Below are positions 9,357 through 19,257 of a DNA stretch of 64,000 bases, piece by piece. The notes under the pieces are model-generated. The model was not told the DNA's origin, ran no database searches, and saw only the letters and a list, made by a program, of their open reading frames with translations. The position numbers and the translations under genes were made by a program. The DNA lies in assembly GCF_024345205.1 (NCBI RefSeq), contig NZ_BROC01000014.1, forward strand, positions 1 through 64,000, given 5' to 3'. The number at the start of each line of letters is the position of its first letter. Position 1 is the first letter of the stretch. Origin of the DNA: Lapidilactobacillus luobeiensis. GTDB taxonomy: Bacteria; Bacillota; Bacilli; Lactobacillales; Lactobacillaceae.

Positions 9357-10262
9357 ATGTGGGGAATGATCGCTACTTGGCAAATGGCACGCGATGGCGT
9401 GGCCACTGCCGCGCAGGAGTTACAGCAACAAGGAGACGCCGGTGACGCCTTGGTCACGGCCATCAAAGATGTGGAAAACAATCCTGAATACGGCTCGGTC
9501 GGTTACGGCGGGTTGCCAAATGAACACGGGTTGCTGGAAATGGACGCGGCTTACATGAATGGCAATACTTACGGGATCGGCGCTGTGGCCGGCATTACCG
9601 ATGTCAAGAACCCGATCACCGTCGCCCGCAAACTCAGCCACGATCATTTCAATAGTTTCCGGGTCGGCGCCGGCGCAACGGAATACGCGCAACAGGCTGG
9701 TTTTGAGCGGGTCAATATGTTGACCCCGGCTGCGATCAAGGCTTGGCAAGAGCGCGTTATTGAAGTCAGCAGTAAGAATTTGACTCCTTATGACGGTCAT
9801 GATACCGTCGGCGTCGTCGCGCTGGATCAACAGGCGAAAATGGTCGCCGGCACGTCCACCTCGGGGCTCTTCATGAAAAAGCACGGCCGTGTTGGTGATT
9901 CGCCGCTGTCTGGCTCTGGTTTTTACGTGGATAGCGAAATCGGCGGCGCCACCGCCACCGGGTTAGGCGAGGATATTATGAAAGGCGTGCTCTCCTATGA
10001 GATCGTGCGCCTGATGAAGTCCGGATTGACCCCGCAAGCGGCCTGCGACCAAGCCACTTATGATTTCGACCGGCGGCTCAAACAACATTATGGCAAAGCC
10101 GGCGCCTTCTCCCTGATTGCCCTGGACAAGCAGGGCAATTGGGGCGTGGCCACCAATTGCGAATTCACCTTTGCGGTAGCCACCGCCACCCAGCCGCTGA
10201 CCGTTTACACCGCCAATCCCGGCCCTGATGACAGCACCACTTTTGTCGTGACGGCCCATTAA
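9357..10262 (+). CDS. N4-(beta-N-acetylglucosaminyl)-L-asparaginase / isoaspartyl peptidase family (Ntn hydrolase)
   Basis: 301 aa member of the T2 self-cleaving hydrolases, which split an amide bond of asparagine or isoaspartyl peptides. The precursor is expected to cut itself before Thr150 in GHDTVGVVALD, which becomes the nucleophile. Other family motifs are GYGGLPN near the N-terminus and GSGFYVDSEIGGATATGLGED after the cleavage point. The reading frame stays open for 58 codons upstream into repeat R1, but ATCGGAGGTCACCACC fixes the start at 9357. The in vivo substrate is not evident; cytoplasmic, since no signal peptide is seen. Confidence 0.85.
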   Translation: MWGMIATWQMARDGVATAAQELQQQGDAGDALVTAIKDVENNPEYGSVGYGGLPNEHGLLEMDAAYMNGNTYGIGAVAGITDVKNPITVARKLSHDHFNSFRVGAGATEYAQQAGFERVNMLTPAAIKAWQERVIEVSSKNLTPYDGHDTVGVVALDQQAKMVAGTSTSGLFMKKHGRVGDSPLSGSGFYVDSEIGGATATGLGEDIMKGVLSYEIVRLMKSGLTPQAACDQATYDFDRRLKQHYGKAGAFSLIALDKQGNWGVATNCEFTFAVATATQPLTVYTANPGPDDSTTFVVTAH

Positions 10263-10312
10263 TACCGGCGCCAATCAATCAGGAAAAAGTTTTGCAAAAT
10301 ATCGGCAACACA

Positions 10313-10353
10313 GGGCACCAGTGACGTTAGGTCATTGGCGCCTTTTTATTTTT
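10313..10353 (+). terminator. terminator after the asparaginase-family gene
   Basis: GGGCACCAGTGAC pairs with GGTCATTGGCGCC (some G-U pairs) around GTTA, followed by a T-rich run. Confidence 0.75.
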
Positions 10354-10437
10354 TCCTAGAACTGCAAACCGCGCCCGTTCTGGCTAATTGTTGATTCCAA
10401 AATCTGAATTTTCAAAAAAGACCCCGCCAGCGGCACC

Positions 10438-10469
10438 AAAAAAACTGACCGCAAGTCGTTCACGGTCAG
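10438..10469 (-). terminator. terminator of the zinc-type ABC operon
   Basis: On the minus strand CTGACCG pairs with CGGTCAG, followed by seven T. Confidence 0.75.
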
Positions 10470-10497
10470 CTCATTGGGTGATGGTTGTCACTATTAT

Positions 10498-11292
10498 TTA
10501 GCCATTCCGGCGTTTTTGGACTAGGAGCGCGAGCATATAGCAGATCACTTCGATCAAGGCGATGAAGAAGGTGACCGGCCAATTGGTCAGATAGCCTAAC
10601 CACAGGCCGAGCCAGACACCAAACAGGGCGGCCGCCACGGAGATCAGCAGCAATTGTTTCATGCTGTGTCCTAGGGCTTTGGCGATCGAGGCTGGCAACG
10701 TCAACAAGATGAACACCAGCATTGAGCCGACGATCTGCGCGCCGACGCTGACACTCATTGCCAGCAGGATCAAGAAAATGATCCCGATCACGCGGGAGTG
10801 GACCCCATTGGCCTTGGCGCCGACGCTATCGAAGGAATCGAATTGCAGCGGCCGGAAAATCAACCAGATCGTCAACAGCACCACCAGCGATAACACCACC
10901 AGTTGCCAAACGCCGCTCTGACTGATGCCGACAATACTCCCGAAGAGAATATCGGTGGCGTAACTAGAGCTTTGATTGGCCAGCGCCAGGAACAGGATCC
11001 CCGAACCGATAAAGAGCGAGGAAACGGCGCTGATCGTCGATTCTCGCTGGACCCGTTCCACCGACAAACTACTGATCAGCAAGCTGCTGGCCAAGGTGAA
11101 CAGCAACATCCCGATCAACGGCGAGATGCCGAGAAACGCGCCAAACGCCGCGCCAGCAAAACCGATCTCGGACAACATGTGGGCCAGAAAAGACAGTTGT
11201 CGGGCCACCACGAAGACGCCGATCACCCCACAGGTCAAAGCGATAAACGTACTAGCCACAAACGCGTGGCGCATAAAGGTAAAAGCAAACAT
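10498..11292 (-). CDS. metal ABC transporter permease (zinc-type)
   Basis: Membrane permease of 264 aa with about seven to eight hydrophobic segments, of the ZnuB/AdcB/MntB family. Typical elements are the N-terminal MFAFTFMRHAFVASTFIALTCGVIGVF and the conserved AHMLSEIGFAGAAFG segment. It overlaps the ATPase gene by one base and is the last gene of the operon. The metal is inferred from the partner proteins. Confidence 0.88.
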   Translation of the reverse strand: MFAFTFMRHAFVASTFIALTCGVIGVFVVARQLSFLAHMLSEIGFAGAAFGAFLGISPLIGMLLFTLASSLLISSLSVERVQRESTISAVSSLFIGSGILFLALANQSSSYATDILFGSIVGISQSGVWQLVVLSLVVLLTIWLIFRPLQFDSFDSVGAKANGVHSRVIGIIFLILLAMSVSVGAQIVGSMLVFILLTLPASIAKALGHSMKQLLLISVAAALFGVWLGLWLGYLTNWPVTFFIALIEVICYMLALLVQKRRNG

Positions 11293-11990
11293 TAAAGCCG
11301 CACCCCCTTCAAACTATCGGCGTTGACTTCTTTGCTGGAACCGGTCAACAACTGCTGATTACTGATCAACAAGTAGCGGTCGGTGTACCGCGCCGTCAAC
11401 TCCAAGTCGTGGCTGACAAAGACCAGCGCCATTTTTTGCTGGGTCACGATCGTATCCACCAAGGCCATCATCTGCACCTTCGCGTCCACGTCCATGCTGG
11501 CGGTGGCCTCATCCAAAATCAACAGATCTGGATCAGCCAACAACGCCTGCGCCAAATACGCCCGTTGCCGCTCGCCGCCGGAGGTCAAGGTGATCGGGCG
11601 GTCTTTGATCTGAGTCAGTTGCGTCTGTGCCAAAACTTGGGTCACCCGCTCTTTTTCCGAATGGCTCAACCACGGCCGCCAACTCATCCCCACATTCAAG
11701 GCCACGAAACTGGCGACGGACAGCGGCGCGTCGGCGTCCAAATTGCGAAATTGAGGCACGTAACCGATTTGCAGTCGCTCATGACCGGGCAACGGGATCC
11801 GCGTGATCGTGCCAGCAGTGGGATGGGTCAACCCGATCAACAGTTTGACCAACGTCGACTTGCCAGCGCCATTATGCCCGATCAAGGCCAATTTCTCGCC
11901 GGCGTCGATCGTAAAATTCAAATTCTTAAAAACAGTTTTCTCACCGAAGCTCATCGCTAAATCGGTGACTTTCAAAATTGGGTCTGTCAT
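11292..11990 (-). CDS. metal ABC transporter ATP-binding protein (zinc-type)
   Basis: 232 aa ATPase of the ZnuC/AdcC type that powers metal import with the overlapping permease. Walker A is GHNGAGKST (about 37-45), the signature is LTSGGERQRAYLAQAL and Walker B is LLILDEATASMD. The start is ATG with GAGGAGAATCA upstream. Three B repeats separate it from the binding-protein gene, so it probably needs read-through from the promoter at 13.3 kb. Confidence 0.88.
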   Translation of the reverse strand: MTDPILKVTDLAMSFGEKTVFKNLNFTIDAGEKLALIGHNGAGKSTLVKLLIGLTHPTAGTITRIPLPGHERLQIGYVPQFRNLDADAPLSVASFVALNVGMSWRPWLSHSEKERVTQVLAQTQLTQIKDRPITLTSGGERQRAYLAQALLADPDLLILDEATASMDVDAKVQMMALVDTIVTQQKMALVFVSHDLELTARYTDRYLLISNQQLLTGSSKEVNADSLKGVRL

Positions 11991-12015
11991 TGATTCTCCT
12001 CACTTACTATTTCTC

Positions 12016-12391
12016 GGAACGTGCTCACTGACCCAGCTCCTTGCGCTTAACTACGCTAGGCTTCCGGAGGCAAAGACCTGCCTCCAAAAGCCTAGCTAGG
12101 TTAATGCTCAGAAGCTGGCCGGGCTGGCTCGCACTCTTATTTCGAAACGTGCTCACCGACCTAGCTTCTTCTGCTTAACTACGCTAGGCTTCTGGAGGCA
12201 AAGACCTGCCTCCAAAATCCTAGCTAGGTTAATGCTCAGAAGCTGGCCAGGTCGGTTCACACTCTGGTTTGAAACGTGCTACGAGGTGCAGACCGCTGCG
12301 CCTTAAAGTATCAGATTGCCCAATCTGCTGCGCAGCTTAGTCAATCTGATAAATTAATGCTCACGGTCTAATCGCACCTCTCCGCACTCTG
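12016..12391 (-). repeat. three tandem B repeats (12016-12137, 12144-12266, 12271-12391) inside the zinc-type operon
   Basis: All three run GAAACGTG to CACTCTG on the plus strand, i.e. minus orientation. The first two have arms of the ccgacctagctt type. The third has a different interior, with gaggtgc/gcacctc and agaccg/cggtct stems, yet the same ends. The third touches the stop codon of the binding-protein gene at 12392. They fill the whole gap between substrate-binding and ATPase genes. Confidence 0.9.
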
Positions 12392-13297
12392 TTATTTTGT
12401 GATTGTCGCAAACGCTTGTAACTGGCTGGTCATCCAACTCAAATAATTCTTCCCTTGCGGCAATGTTTCGGTCACCCGCAAAATCGGTACCTGCTGTCGC
12501 TCGGCCCGCTTGATCAAATCGGTGACCAAGGCGCTGGTCACTTGCTTATTGACGACTAGGCAGCTGACTTCGCGGTGATCCAATTGATCTTGCATCCGCT
12601 GAATATCGGCGGGCTTCGGATCGGCGCCCTCTTCAATATCTAAGGCAAAGCTTTCATTGACGATGGTCATTTTCAAATTAGTCAAGACATAATTGAAAAC
12701 CGGCTCGGTGATCATTACTTTCTGCCCGGAAAGCGTTTGGCGTAACTCTTTTTCCTGTTCTTGCAACTTGGCCAAACGCGCCAAATATTTCTGCCCGTTA
12801 CGTTTGAAAGTCGCCGCCTGAGCTGGTCGCAGCGCGCTAAAACGTTTGACCAACAGCTTCGTGACTTGGGGCATCACACTGAAATCATACCAAAGATGTT
12901 CATTGCCACCGTCTGGCAACTTAACGATATCCGCCGCCACATCGATCAGCTGGGTCTGTTGATCGTCGGCCTTGACCAATTTGGCCAGCCAACTGTCATA
13001 ACCCGCGCCGTTCATCAGCGCCAGATCCGCCTGCGCCACGATCTTCGCGTCGTTGGTCGTCGGCGAATAATCGTGAGGATCCACACTGGGCGAATTGATC
13101 AAGCTCGTGACTGTGCCCGCGTCGCCCAAAATCGCCCGCGCCGGATCACCATAGAAATCCAATGAGGTCACAAAATGAATCTTGCCCGTGGTCTGCGCCG
13201 GTTGCTTGGTCGCGGTCCGGCCACAAGCCGTTAGCAGCAGACTCAAGCTGAGTAGCACCACCAACCAAGACCATTGTTTAATCAGTTTTTTAACCAT
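12392..13297 (-). CDS. metal ABC transporter substrate-binding lipoprotein (zinc-type)
   Basis: 301 aa cluster A-I solute-binding protein. The signal peptide ends in a lipobox, LLTACG, so Cys26 would be lipid-anchored. Metal-ligand candidates are the His of DPHDYSPT and of EHLWYDFSV, with MNGAGYDSWL between them. No His-rich loop is present. In the third-ligand region TEPVFNYV has Glu, which differs from classical ZnuA. Zinc is the best guess because a separate, more PsaA-like manganese system lies at 27-30 kb. RBS TAAGGAGGAGTT precedes the ATG. Confidence 0.8.
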   Translation of the reverse strand: MVKKLIKQWSWLVVLLSLSLLLTACGRTATKQPAQTTGKIHFVTSLDFYGDPARAILGDAGTVTSLINSPSVDPHDYSPTTNDAKIVAQADLALMNGAGYDSWLAKLVKADDQQTQLIDVAADIVKLPDGGNEHLWYDFSVMPQVTKLLVKRFSALRPAQAATFKRNGQKYLARLAKLQEQEKELRQTLSGQKVMITEPVFNYVLTNLKMTIVNESFALDIEEGADPKPADIQRMQDQLDHREVSCLVVNKQVTSALVTDLIKRAERQQVPILRVTETLPQGKNYLSWMTSQLQAFATITK

Positions 13298-13318
13298 AAC
13301 TCCTCCTTACTAATCAAT

Positions 13319-13347
13319 AGTCTAATGATGACAATAAATATGGTCAA
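13319..13347 (-). promoter_or_regulatory. promoter of the zinc-type ABC operon
   Basis: Minus strand: -35 TTGACC (13342-13347), 17 bp spacer, -10 TAGACT (13319-13324). The start codon is about 22 bp downstream of the -10. Confidence 0.7.
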
Positions 13348-13353
13348 ATGTTC

Positions 13354-13367
13354 ATAGGTTCATCTAT
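13354..13367. promoter_or_regulatory. candidate metal-repressor operator
   Basis: Imperfect dyad ATAGGTTCATCTAT just upstream of the -35. The position parallels dyads at mntH and the manganese-type operon. No regulator gene is in the window, so the binding factor (AdcR, Zur or MntR type) is unknown. Confidence 0.35.
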
Positions 13368-13483
13368 CGCAATAAAGCGGTTAATCGCGGTGATCACGCT
13401 GGGGTCGTACCTGCTAAAACTCAATGATAGCTTACATTCTAACCTTTTTTTGTAAAAAAATTAAATTTTTTGTATTTCAGGGC

Positions 13484-14110
13484 TTTTGCGTAATTGCAGG
13501 TGTGCTGGGTTTGGTGGTGACGCAACCGCCTCAGGACGTTTGTCGTGGCTGGAACACGGTGGGCATCGTTTTGAACCAATCCGAAACCCACGGCTTGTCT
13601 CAAAATCGAGCCTTATTCTAAGCGATAAATCGCTAAGAATAATCTCACCGCTGAGCCACACGTCCTGAGGCGGTTGCTAGGCAGAATTGCGCCTATCTAC
13701 AATCGAAGTTGGATATCTGACGAGGTGGTTTTGTAAGCTAGAGGTCAAACAATTGCCCATTTTTGATGGTACGGCAATACCAACGGATTCGGATTAGGAG
13801 GTCGGTACATTTCGCGTAGGCCTAATAATTTGCCCTATTTCCTTAACAATCCTTGGGTGGAAACCGACCGATTCAGTTGATTTATCAAGATCATGTCCTA
13901 GTTCATCAGGCAGACTGCGCTGGTGTCACCAATTTAAAGTTTGTGACCACTAACCACGGCTGTCAATTGCGTGGCTCCCCATCAATTAGCCATAGCTTGC
14001 CGTTGGCGTGAGTGCTCAAGCGGTTATTATAACGTTGAGCGGCTGGAGTGGAGAAATTCGGGGTGAGCTCGCCCCGAATTTCGCAGCGCAAGCCGCGGAC
14101 AACCTACTTT
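13484..14110 (-). repeat. R repeat copy 2 (minus orientation, left palindrome collapsed)
   Basis: Read on the minus strand it has the usual left end, core and right palindrome (gcaaccgcctcaggacgt and its complement). The left palindrome has lost its inner hairpins: ggggtgagctc runs straight into gccccgaattt. It lies between the zinc-type operon promoter and racD. Confidence 0.88.
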
Positions 14111-14355
14111 CATGCAGCAAATCAAATAACCTCGAATTCCCGCTGACTACTGAAGTAGTTGCTAGTTAATCGCGAGCGACTTTTTTATTGGTTGCCCGGT
14201 GCCGATCAAAAAAGCCGCGGGAATCAGTCAGCCTACAGAAGGTGGTCAGGTGACCAACCGCTCCAAGCTCACGTTCTCCTCACGACTTGTTACATTTTTT
14301 CAATCATGATTTTCGATCATTATTTTTTAATTGCCATTTCTCTGGCGTGATTTTT
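14111..14355. other. unassigned spacer
   Basis: No gene, tRNA or clear terminator is recognised. A 63-codon plus-strand ORF here has no ribosome binding site and no familiar features. The AT-rich dyad ATGATTTTCGATCAT near 14304-14318 followed by T might be a weak terminator. Confidence 0.4.
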
Positions 14356-15123
14356 CTATTCTGAAATAATCGGACCAACGTATTCGTTGACGGCGCGGAC
14401 CCAATCCACTGGCTGAGCTTGGCGTAATTGCGTGGCCAAGGCAATGGTTTGGTCGGCGATGATGCTTTGAGCGTCGATCACTTGATAGGGGTGCTCTGGC
14501 GCTTTTTCTTGGGCCAACGACAGTTCCGTACAACCGAGCACGATCACGGAAACATGATACTCATCGTGCATTTTGGCTAAGATCCGGTGATACAATTCAT
14601 GATCGACTAGATTTTGTTCTTTAATGTCTTGGTAAATCAATTCGTTGACCATCGTTTGGATCGACTGGTCGCCAAGCACGACCTCATGGCCCGCTCGCTG
14701 GATCTCGTGGGCATAAACTTTATCGGCGATGGTGCCAGCAGTGGCGATCAGGCCCACCCGTTTTTCTTGAGGGAAGCGTTGGTGTAAATTGTTGATCGCG
14801 ATCCGCGGCATGTGCAACAGTGGCACGGGCGTCAGCGCCTGTAATTCTTCGTAGAAATAATGAGCCGTGTTGCAGACCATCACGAAGAATTCTGGATGTA
14901 ATTGACTTTGTTGCAAAATATCTTCCTGCAGATCAGGGAAGAAATTCGGTTGTTGGTGGTCCAAGATATAACTGGTGCGATCAGGCACGGTGGCGTCATT
15001 GACCAAGAGATAGTTCAAATAATCCTGATCCTTATTTGCTGGTGTTCGCGCGTTCAACAACCGCAAATAGCTTTCGGTGGCCATAGTGCCCATGCCACCA
15101 ATGATCGTAAAGAAATCTTTCAT
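14356..15123 (-). CDS. racD: aspartate/glutamate racemase family protein
   Basis: 255 aa cofactor-independent racemase. The two catalytic cysteines are visible: C84 in MVCNTAHYF and C198 in LGCTELSL, with GGMGTMAT near the N-terminus. It likely makes D-aspartate, which Lactobacillales use for the D-Asp/D-Asn peptidoglycan cross-bridge. It starts 6 bp after murE ends, so the two are co-transcribed, which supports a wall role. Confidence 0.88.
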   Translation of the reverse strand: MKDFFTIIGGMGTMATESYLRLLNARTPANKDQDYLNYLLVNDATVPDRTSYILDHQQPNFFPDLQEDILQQSQLHPEFFVMVCNTAHYFYEELQALTPVPLLHMPRIAINNLHQRFPQEKRVGLIATAGTIADKVYAHEIQRAGHEVVLGDQSIQTMVNELIYQDIKEQNLVDHELYHRILAKMHDEYHVSVIVLGCTELSLAQEKAPEHPYQVIDAQSIIADQTIALATQLRQAQPVDWVRAVNEYVGPIISE

Positions 15124-15129
15124 CGTAAT

Positions 15130-16677
15130 CTAGCCTCGCAATCTCGCAGCCACCGCCTTGGCGACGGCCATATCTGTTGGCCAAGGCGTATTGACGCCGC
15201 GAACTTTTTGTTCATCATCAGACCCTTTACCGGCCAAGACCACGATATCACCGGGCTGGCTTTCATTGATCGCCCCGGCGATCGCTTTGGCGCGATCTAA
15301 TTCGACAGTGACGTCGACTTTATCTTGATCGATCCCCGCTACGATTTGATTAGCGATATCCGCTGGTTCCTCGAACCCAGGGTCATCATTGGTGATAAAA
15401 GCGCGTTGTGCCAATTGATTCAGCGCCTTCGCGAAACCTTCGCGCCGTGAGACCCCTTTATCGCCAGGACTCCCAACGACCACTAGCAATTTAGGATCGT
15501 GATACTCTTTTTTCAAAAAGGATAGTAGTGCCACCATGCTGGCATAATTATGGGCATAGTCGACATAGACGCGCCCATGTTCAGGAATATCAAGTTTCTC
15601 CATCCGCCCCGGGATCTGGACATTGGCGATCCCCTTAGCCGTATCTGGATAGGTCGCGCCAGCTAAACCAGCGCCGATAATTGCCGCGCAAGCATTGCTT
15701 TCGTTATAATCGCCGATCAGATCCAACTCATATTCGCCAGTGATCCGCAATTGCTCTGCCTTCAACGTGCCCGCCGTCAATGCAAAACGACTTTTCGACA
15801 GATCGGCCTCTTCAGAACGATAGCGGAAATCGATCTCGACCCCATCAGGCGCTTGATAATCCGCTGCCGCAAACAGATAGACGCTATCGGGATCCGTGGT
15901 GATCGTTGCCGCCGCATAAACTTCATCAAAATAATCTGTTTCCGCATTGATCACACACTTACGCGAGTTGACTAATAATTGCAATTTGCAATGGAGATAA
16001 TCCGCGAACGTGGGATGCTCATTAGGTCCAATATGATCAGGCGAGATATTCAAGAAAAAGCCCACATCATACGTCAGCCCGAAGACCCGATTCTTTTTAT
16101 ACGCTTGGGAAGAAACTTCCATCGCCAAATGGGTCATGCCATTATCCACTGCTTCGCGCATGTCCCGGAAGAGATCCAACGACTCTGGCGTTGTTAATTC
16201 AGAGGCAATATGTTGTTCCGGTTTCGGACCCAAGACCCGTTCCACCGTTGATGACATCGCCGTATGACCAGCGTTGATCCGATCGAGGATGCCCTTGGTG
16301 AAGTAAGCCGATGTAGTTTTGCCCTTGGTCCCGGTATACGCGATCACGAACAGATCATCTTGAGGAAAATCGTAAAAAGCCGCGGCCAACAGCGCCATCG
16401 CTTTACGAATGTTCCGCACGATCAAGGCGTGCATCCCTTTACCTTCCGCATAAGGTTGCTCAGCTACATAAACTGTTGCCCCGTTACTCTTAGCCATCTG
16501 CAAATAGATCGGCCGGAAATTCTCACCCTTACAGAAGAAAAGGGTGTTGGCCGTCACTGTGCGCGAATCATAAGAAGCGCTGGTAAACTTCTGCGAAACC
16601 TTATCTTGGATGGCGCTGCTCTTTAATAAATGGTGCTCCTTCAAGATCAAAATACATGCGTCTAGTGTTAGCCCCAT
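15130..16677 (-). CDS. murE: UDP-N-acetylmuramoyl-L-alanyl-D-glutamate--L-lysine ligase
   Basis: 515 aa Mur ligase that adds the third residue of the peptidoglycan stem peptide in the cytoplasm. The ATP loop is TGTKGKTTS (about 115-123). The substrate-selecting segment is DDPGFEEP rather than DNPR, which points to L-lysine and not diaminopimelate. The start follows AAAGGGAGTTAGATT. First gene of a murE-racD operon. The pairing with racD fits a Lys-D-Asp type wall as in many lactobacilli. Confidence 0.92.
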   Translation of the reverse strand: MGLTLDACILILKEHHLLKSSAIQDKVSQKFTSASYDSRTVTANTLFFCKGENFRPIYLQMAKSNGATVYVAEQPYAEGKGMHALIVRNIRKAMALLAAAFYDFPQDDLFVIAYTGTKGKTTSAYFTKGILDRINAGHTAMSSTVERVLGPKPEQHIASELTTPESLDLFRDMREAVDNGMTHLAMEVSSQAYKKNRVFGLTYDVGFFLNISPDHIGPNEHPTFADYLHCKLQLLVNSRKCVINAETDYFDEVYAAATITTDPDSVYLFAAADYQAPDGVEIDFRYRSEEADLSKSRFALTAGTLKAEQLRITGEYELDLIGDYNESNACAAIIGAGLAGATYPDTAKGIANVQIPGRMEKLDIPEHGRVYVDYAHNYASMVALLSFLKKEYHDPKLLVVVGSPGDKGVSRREGFAKALNQLAQRAFITNDDPGFEEPADIANQIVAGIDQDKVDVTVELDRAKAIAGAINESQPGDIVVLAGKGSDDEQKVRGVNTPWPTDMAVAKAVAARLRG

Positions 16678-16783
16678 AATCTAACTCCCTTTACTTAACT
16701 ATCGTTCATCTGCGCCTATTCTCATTGGCGCGACATTAAATCTGCTAGTCTACATTATACCACAGCCCGCTACCGATACTGTT

Positions 16784-16905
16784 CAGAGTGTGAGCCGACC
16801 TGGGCAGCTTCTGAGCATTAGCCTAGTTCTTATTTTGGAAGCGTTCCTTGCTTCCAGAATAAGAGCGTAGCTAAGCGGAAGAAGCTAGGTCGGTGAACAC
16901 GTTTC
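16784..16905 (+). repeat. B repeat
   Basis: CAGAGTGTGAGCC...CACGTTTC. Inner arms ttcttattttgg and ccagaataagag pair with each other although they differ from other copies. Confidence 0.88.
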
Positions 16906-17900
16906 AGCAGTGAATATATCTTTGTAGGTGCGCCAGCAGCTACTTAGGCAAAGCCTAACTGTGCGTCGTCTACATTTTGCCGTCACTTCCACTGTGCGGT
17001 TCGGAGTGAGCTTGCCTTCCGTTCCAACGTTGGCCGCGGCCTGCGCTGCTTCTGAGCATTTGCCTAGCTGTGCTTCTGCATTTTGGCCGTCACTTTCACT
17101 GCATGGTTCGGGGTGAGCTCGCTGTGTCTCTTCTGTTCCAATCTTGGCCGCGGTCTGCGTTGCGTCTGGCGGGTGAGCTCGCTGTGGGCATCACTTTGAG
17201 CTTCGCAAAGTGCGCGAATCTCAAAGCTGAGCCTTATTCTAAGCGGCAAAGCCGCTAAGAATAACGACACGGCGATCTCACCCGCCACACTCCACTCCGC
17301 CCGTTCAACCGTTTTAAGCAGACTAAGCTGCCACGCCATAATGCCTGCTCGTTCAAAATGACAAATCGCCACGCAATTGACGACCATGGCTTGCAACTCC
17401 CAATTCGTACAGACAGTCACATCGTAACAATCGACCTGATGATCACTAGCAACTCTGGTCAAACGGCTAGCAGGACCTTGCCCACAGAATGAAATGACAT
17501 CATTTTGATCACCCCACTAGCAAAAGCACTTTATTAACTATTCCGCCCAGATTGCAGATAAGCTCAAACTTGCCTAGCAACCGCCTCAGGGCGTGTGGCT
17601 CAGCAGTGAAATTTGTCTTAGTGGCTTTGCCACTTAGACAAAGACCTGATTTTGAGACAAGCCGCGCACTTTGCGGATTGGTTCAAAACAGCGTCCACTG
17701 CGTTCAAACAGAGTGCTTACCGACCTGGGCAGCTTCTGAGCATTAACCTAGCTAGGATTTTGGAAGCGGGTTGCGCTTCCGGAAGCCTAGCGTAGTTAAG
17801 CGCAAGAAGCTAGGTCGGTAAACACGTTTCCAGCCACCACAAACGCCCTGAGGCGGTTGCGTCCACACCCAGCAAAGCCGCAATCAAGCGAGTCAGCAAA
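16906..17900 (+). repeat. R repeat copy 3 (diverged mosaic with nested B at 17709-17830)
   Basis: The left part (16990-17160) is scrambled, with several partial copies of ggtgagctcgctgtg. A usable left palindrome lies at 17165-17290 (ggcgggtgagctcgc / gcgatctcacccgcc). The core is strongly diverged. The right palindrome (tagcaaccgcctcagggcg at 17575 and its complement near 17845) is interrupted by a complete B element at 17709-17830. No gene is seen in the 1.2 kb between murE and dacA. Confidence 0.8.
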
Positions 17901-17925
17901 GCCAGCAGCCGCAATGGCTGGCGCC

Positions 17926-19218
17926 TTACTTAAACAAATTCGTGATATTACGCCAGATCTTCTCCAACCAATTAAGCGCCTCAACATTTTCGGCAGCCAA
18001 GACCGCCACATTCTGATCCTGCTCAAGAGTCAAATGTCCGCTACCAACGATCGGCATCGTCACACTGCCCATTTGATCTCCTTTGGCGATCGCCGCCACC
18101 TGGCTATATTTGGACTTCTCGACCTTAAGCGATAATTGCTTGGCGCTAACGCTCTTAGGCAATAACATTTTAACTGTTTGGCTAGGCACGACCTTGACCT
18201 GCGATTTTTTGCCATCTGTTACTTTCTGCGCTGGTAATAAAGGACTGCTTTTCTTGGCGGTGAAGACATTGACCAAGTGCCAGTTAGCGTAAACCTCTTT
18301 CATCAAGTCCGCAGTTGCAGTAAAGCGTTTCTTCAGATCGTCGCTGTTGCCGCTGGCGTTCAAAACCACCGTGATGATCCGAAAACCATTCTTCTTTACT
18401 GTTCCGACAAAACATTCGCCGGCGAGATCAGATGTCCCAGTTTTCAGGCCATCCACAGGTAGATCCGCATCTGCCGCGCTTTGGCCGGGTAATAATAGAT
18501 CCCAAGTTGGGTAGGTCGTTCCATGAAAGGGTAGGGCCGTCAATGCGGTCGTTTTTAAAACCTCAGGATAATCAGTGACCAAATGTTGCGCCACGATCGC
18601 CAGATCACGGGCGCGCATTTGATTTTCAGCATCCGCCCCTGAATCAGGATAGCGCGCGGCGCCAAGAAAACTGTTGTTCAAGCCACTGGCGTTGACGATC
18701 TGATAATCGCGCGCACCCCATTTCTTGAGCTGCGCCTTCATCGCGTCAACGAATTTTGTTTGATCGCCGCTGACCGCGTCGCCAAGAGCCATCACTGCCG
18801 CGTTGGCTGAATAGACCCAACCGGCTTCAAACAGTTCCTTGACTGTATAGCTTTGTCCGCCCACAAAAGGGATATTCGACAATTCCATATTTTTGCTGAG
18901 GGTCACTTCTTGTTCTGTTGGCGTAACGCTTTGGTTCCAAGTCAGTTTTCCTTGATCGACTGCTTGTAAAACCAAATATAATGACAACATTTTAGTCAGT
19001 GACGCGATCGGCATCACCGTGTCGATATTCTTAGCCGCTAAGATCTGACCGCTATCGACTTCCACCGCTAACCCAGCCTTGGCCGCGATATCTGTTTGCG
19101 GCGATTCGATCGTACTACTAGCCGCGACTACGTTTTGCTGGCGGACCTGATCGATCCCCAAAACCAACCCTAAGGCCATTGTTAAGACAAGAAAAAAATG
19201 CCGTCCTTTATTCTTCAT
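17926..19218 (-). CDS. dacA: D-alanyl-D-alanine carboxypeptidase (PBP5/DacA family)
   Basis: 430 aa secreted penicillin-binding protein that trims the terminal D-Ala from stem peptides. A signal peptide covers about 1-33. The active-site motifs are S73-L-T-K, S137-A-N and K259-T-G. The C-terminal region holds the PBP5-type beta domain and a hydrophobic/amphipathic end (ALNWLEKIWRNITNLFK) likely to sit on the membrane. It follows the histidine kinase gene by 39 bp, so the two-component system and its probable effector form one operon. GGAGGATTTTC lies before the ATG. Confidence 0.92.
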   Translation of the reverse strand: MKNKGRHFFLVLTMALGLVLGIDQVRQQNVVAASSTIESPQTDIAAKAGLAVEVDSGQILAAKNIDTVMPIASLTKMLSLYLVLQAVDQGKLTWNQSVTPTEQEVTLSKNMELSNIPFVGGQSYTVKELFEAGWVYSANAAVMALGDAVSGDQTKFVDAMKAQLKKWGARDYQIVNASGLNNSFLGAARYPDSGADAENQMRARDLAIVAQHLVTDYPEVLKTTALTALPFHGTTYPTWDLLLPGQSAADADLPVDGLKTGTSDLAGECFVGTVKKNGFRIITVVLNASGNSDDLKKRFTATADLMKEVYANWHLVNVFTAKKSSPLLPAQKVTDGKKSQVKVVPSQTVKMLLPKSVSAKQLSLKVEKSKYSQVAAIAKGDQMGSVTMPIVGSGHLTLEQDQNVAVLAAENVEALNWLEKIWRNITNLFK

Positions 19219-19257
19219 GAAAATCCTCCATTATTGATGATCGAGCTGACGAGAACA

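Noticed and set aside
14131-14355. T-box or other riboswitch before racD-murE region
   Set aside because: A GGTGG is present but there is no T-box bulge, specifier stem or co-directional gene downstream on that strand.
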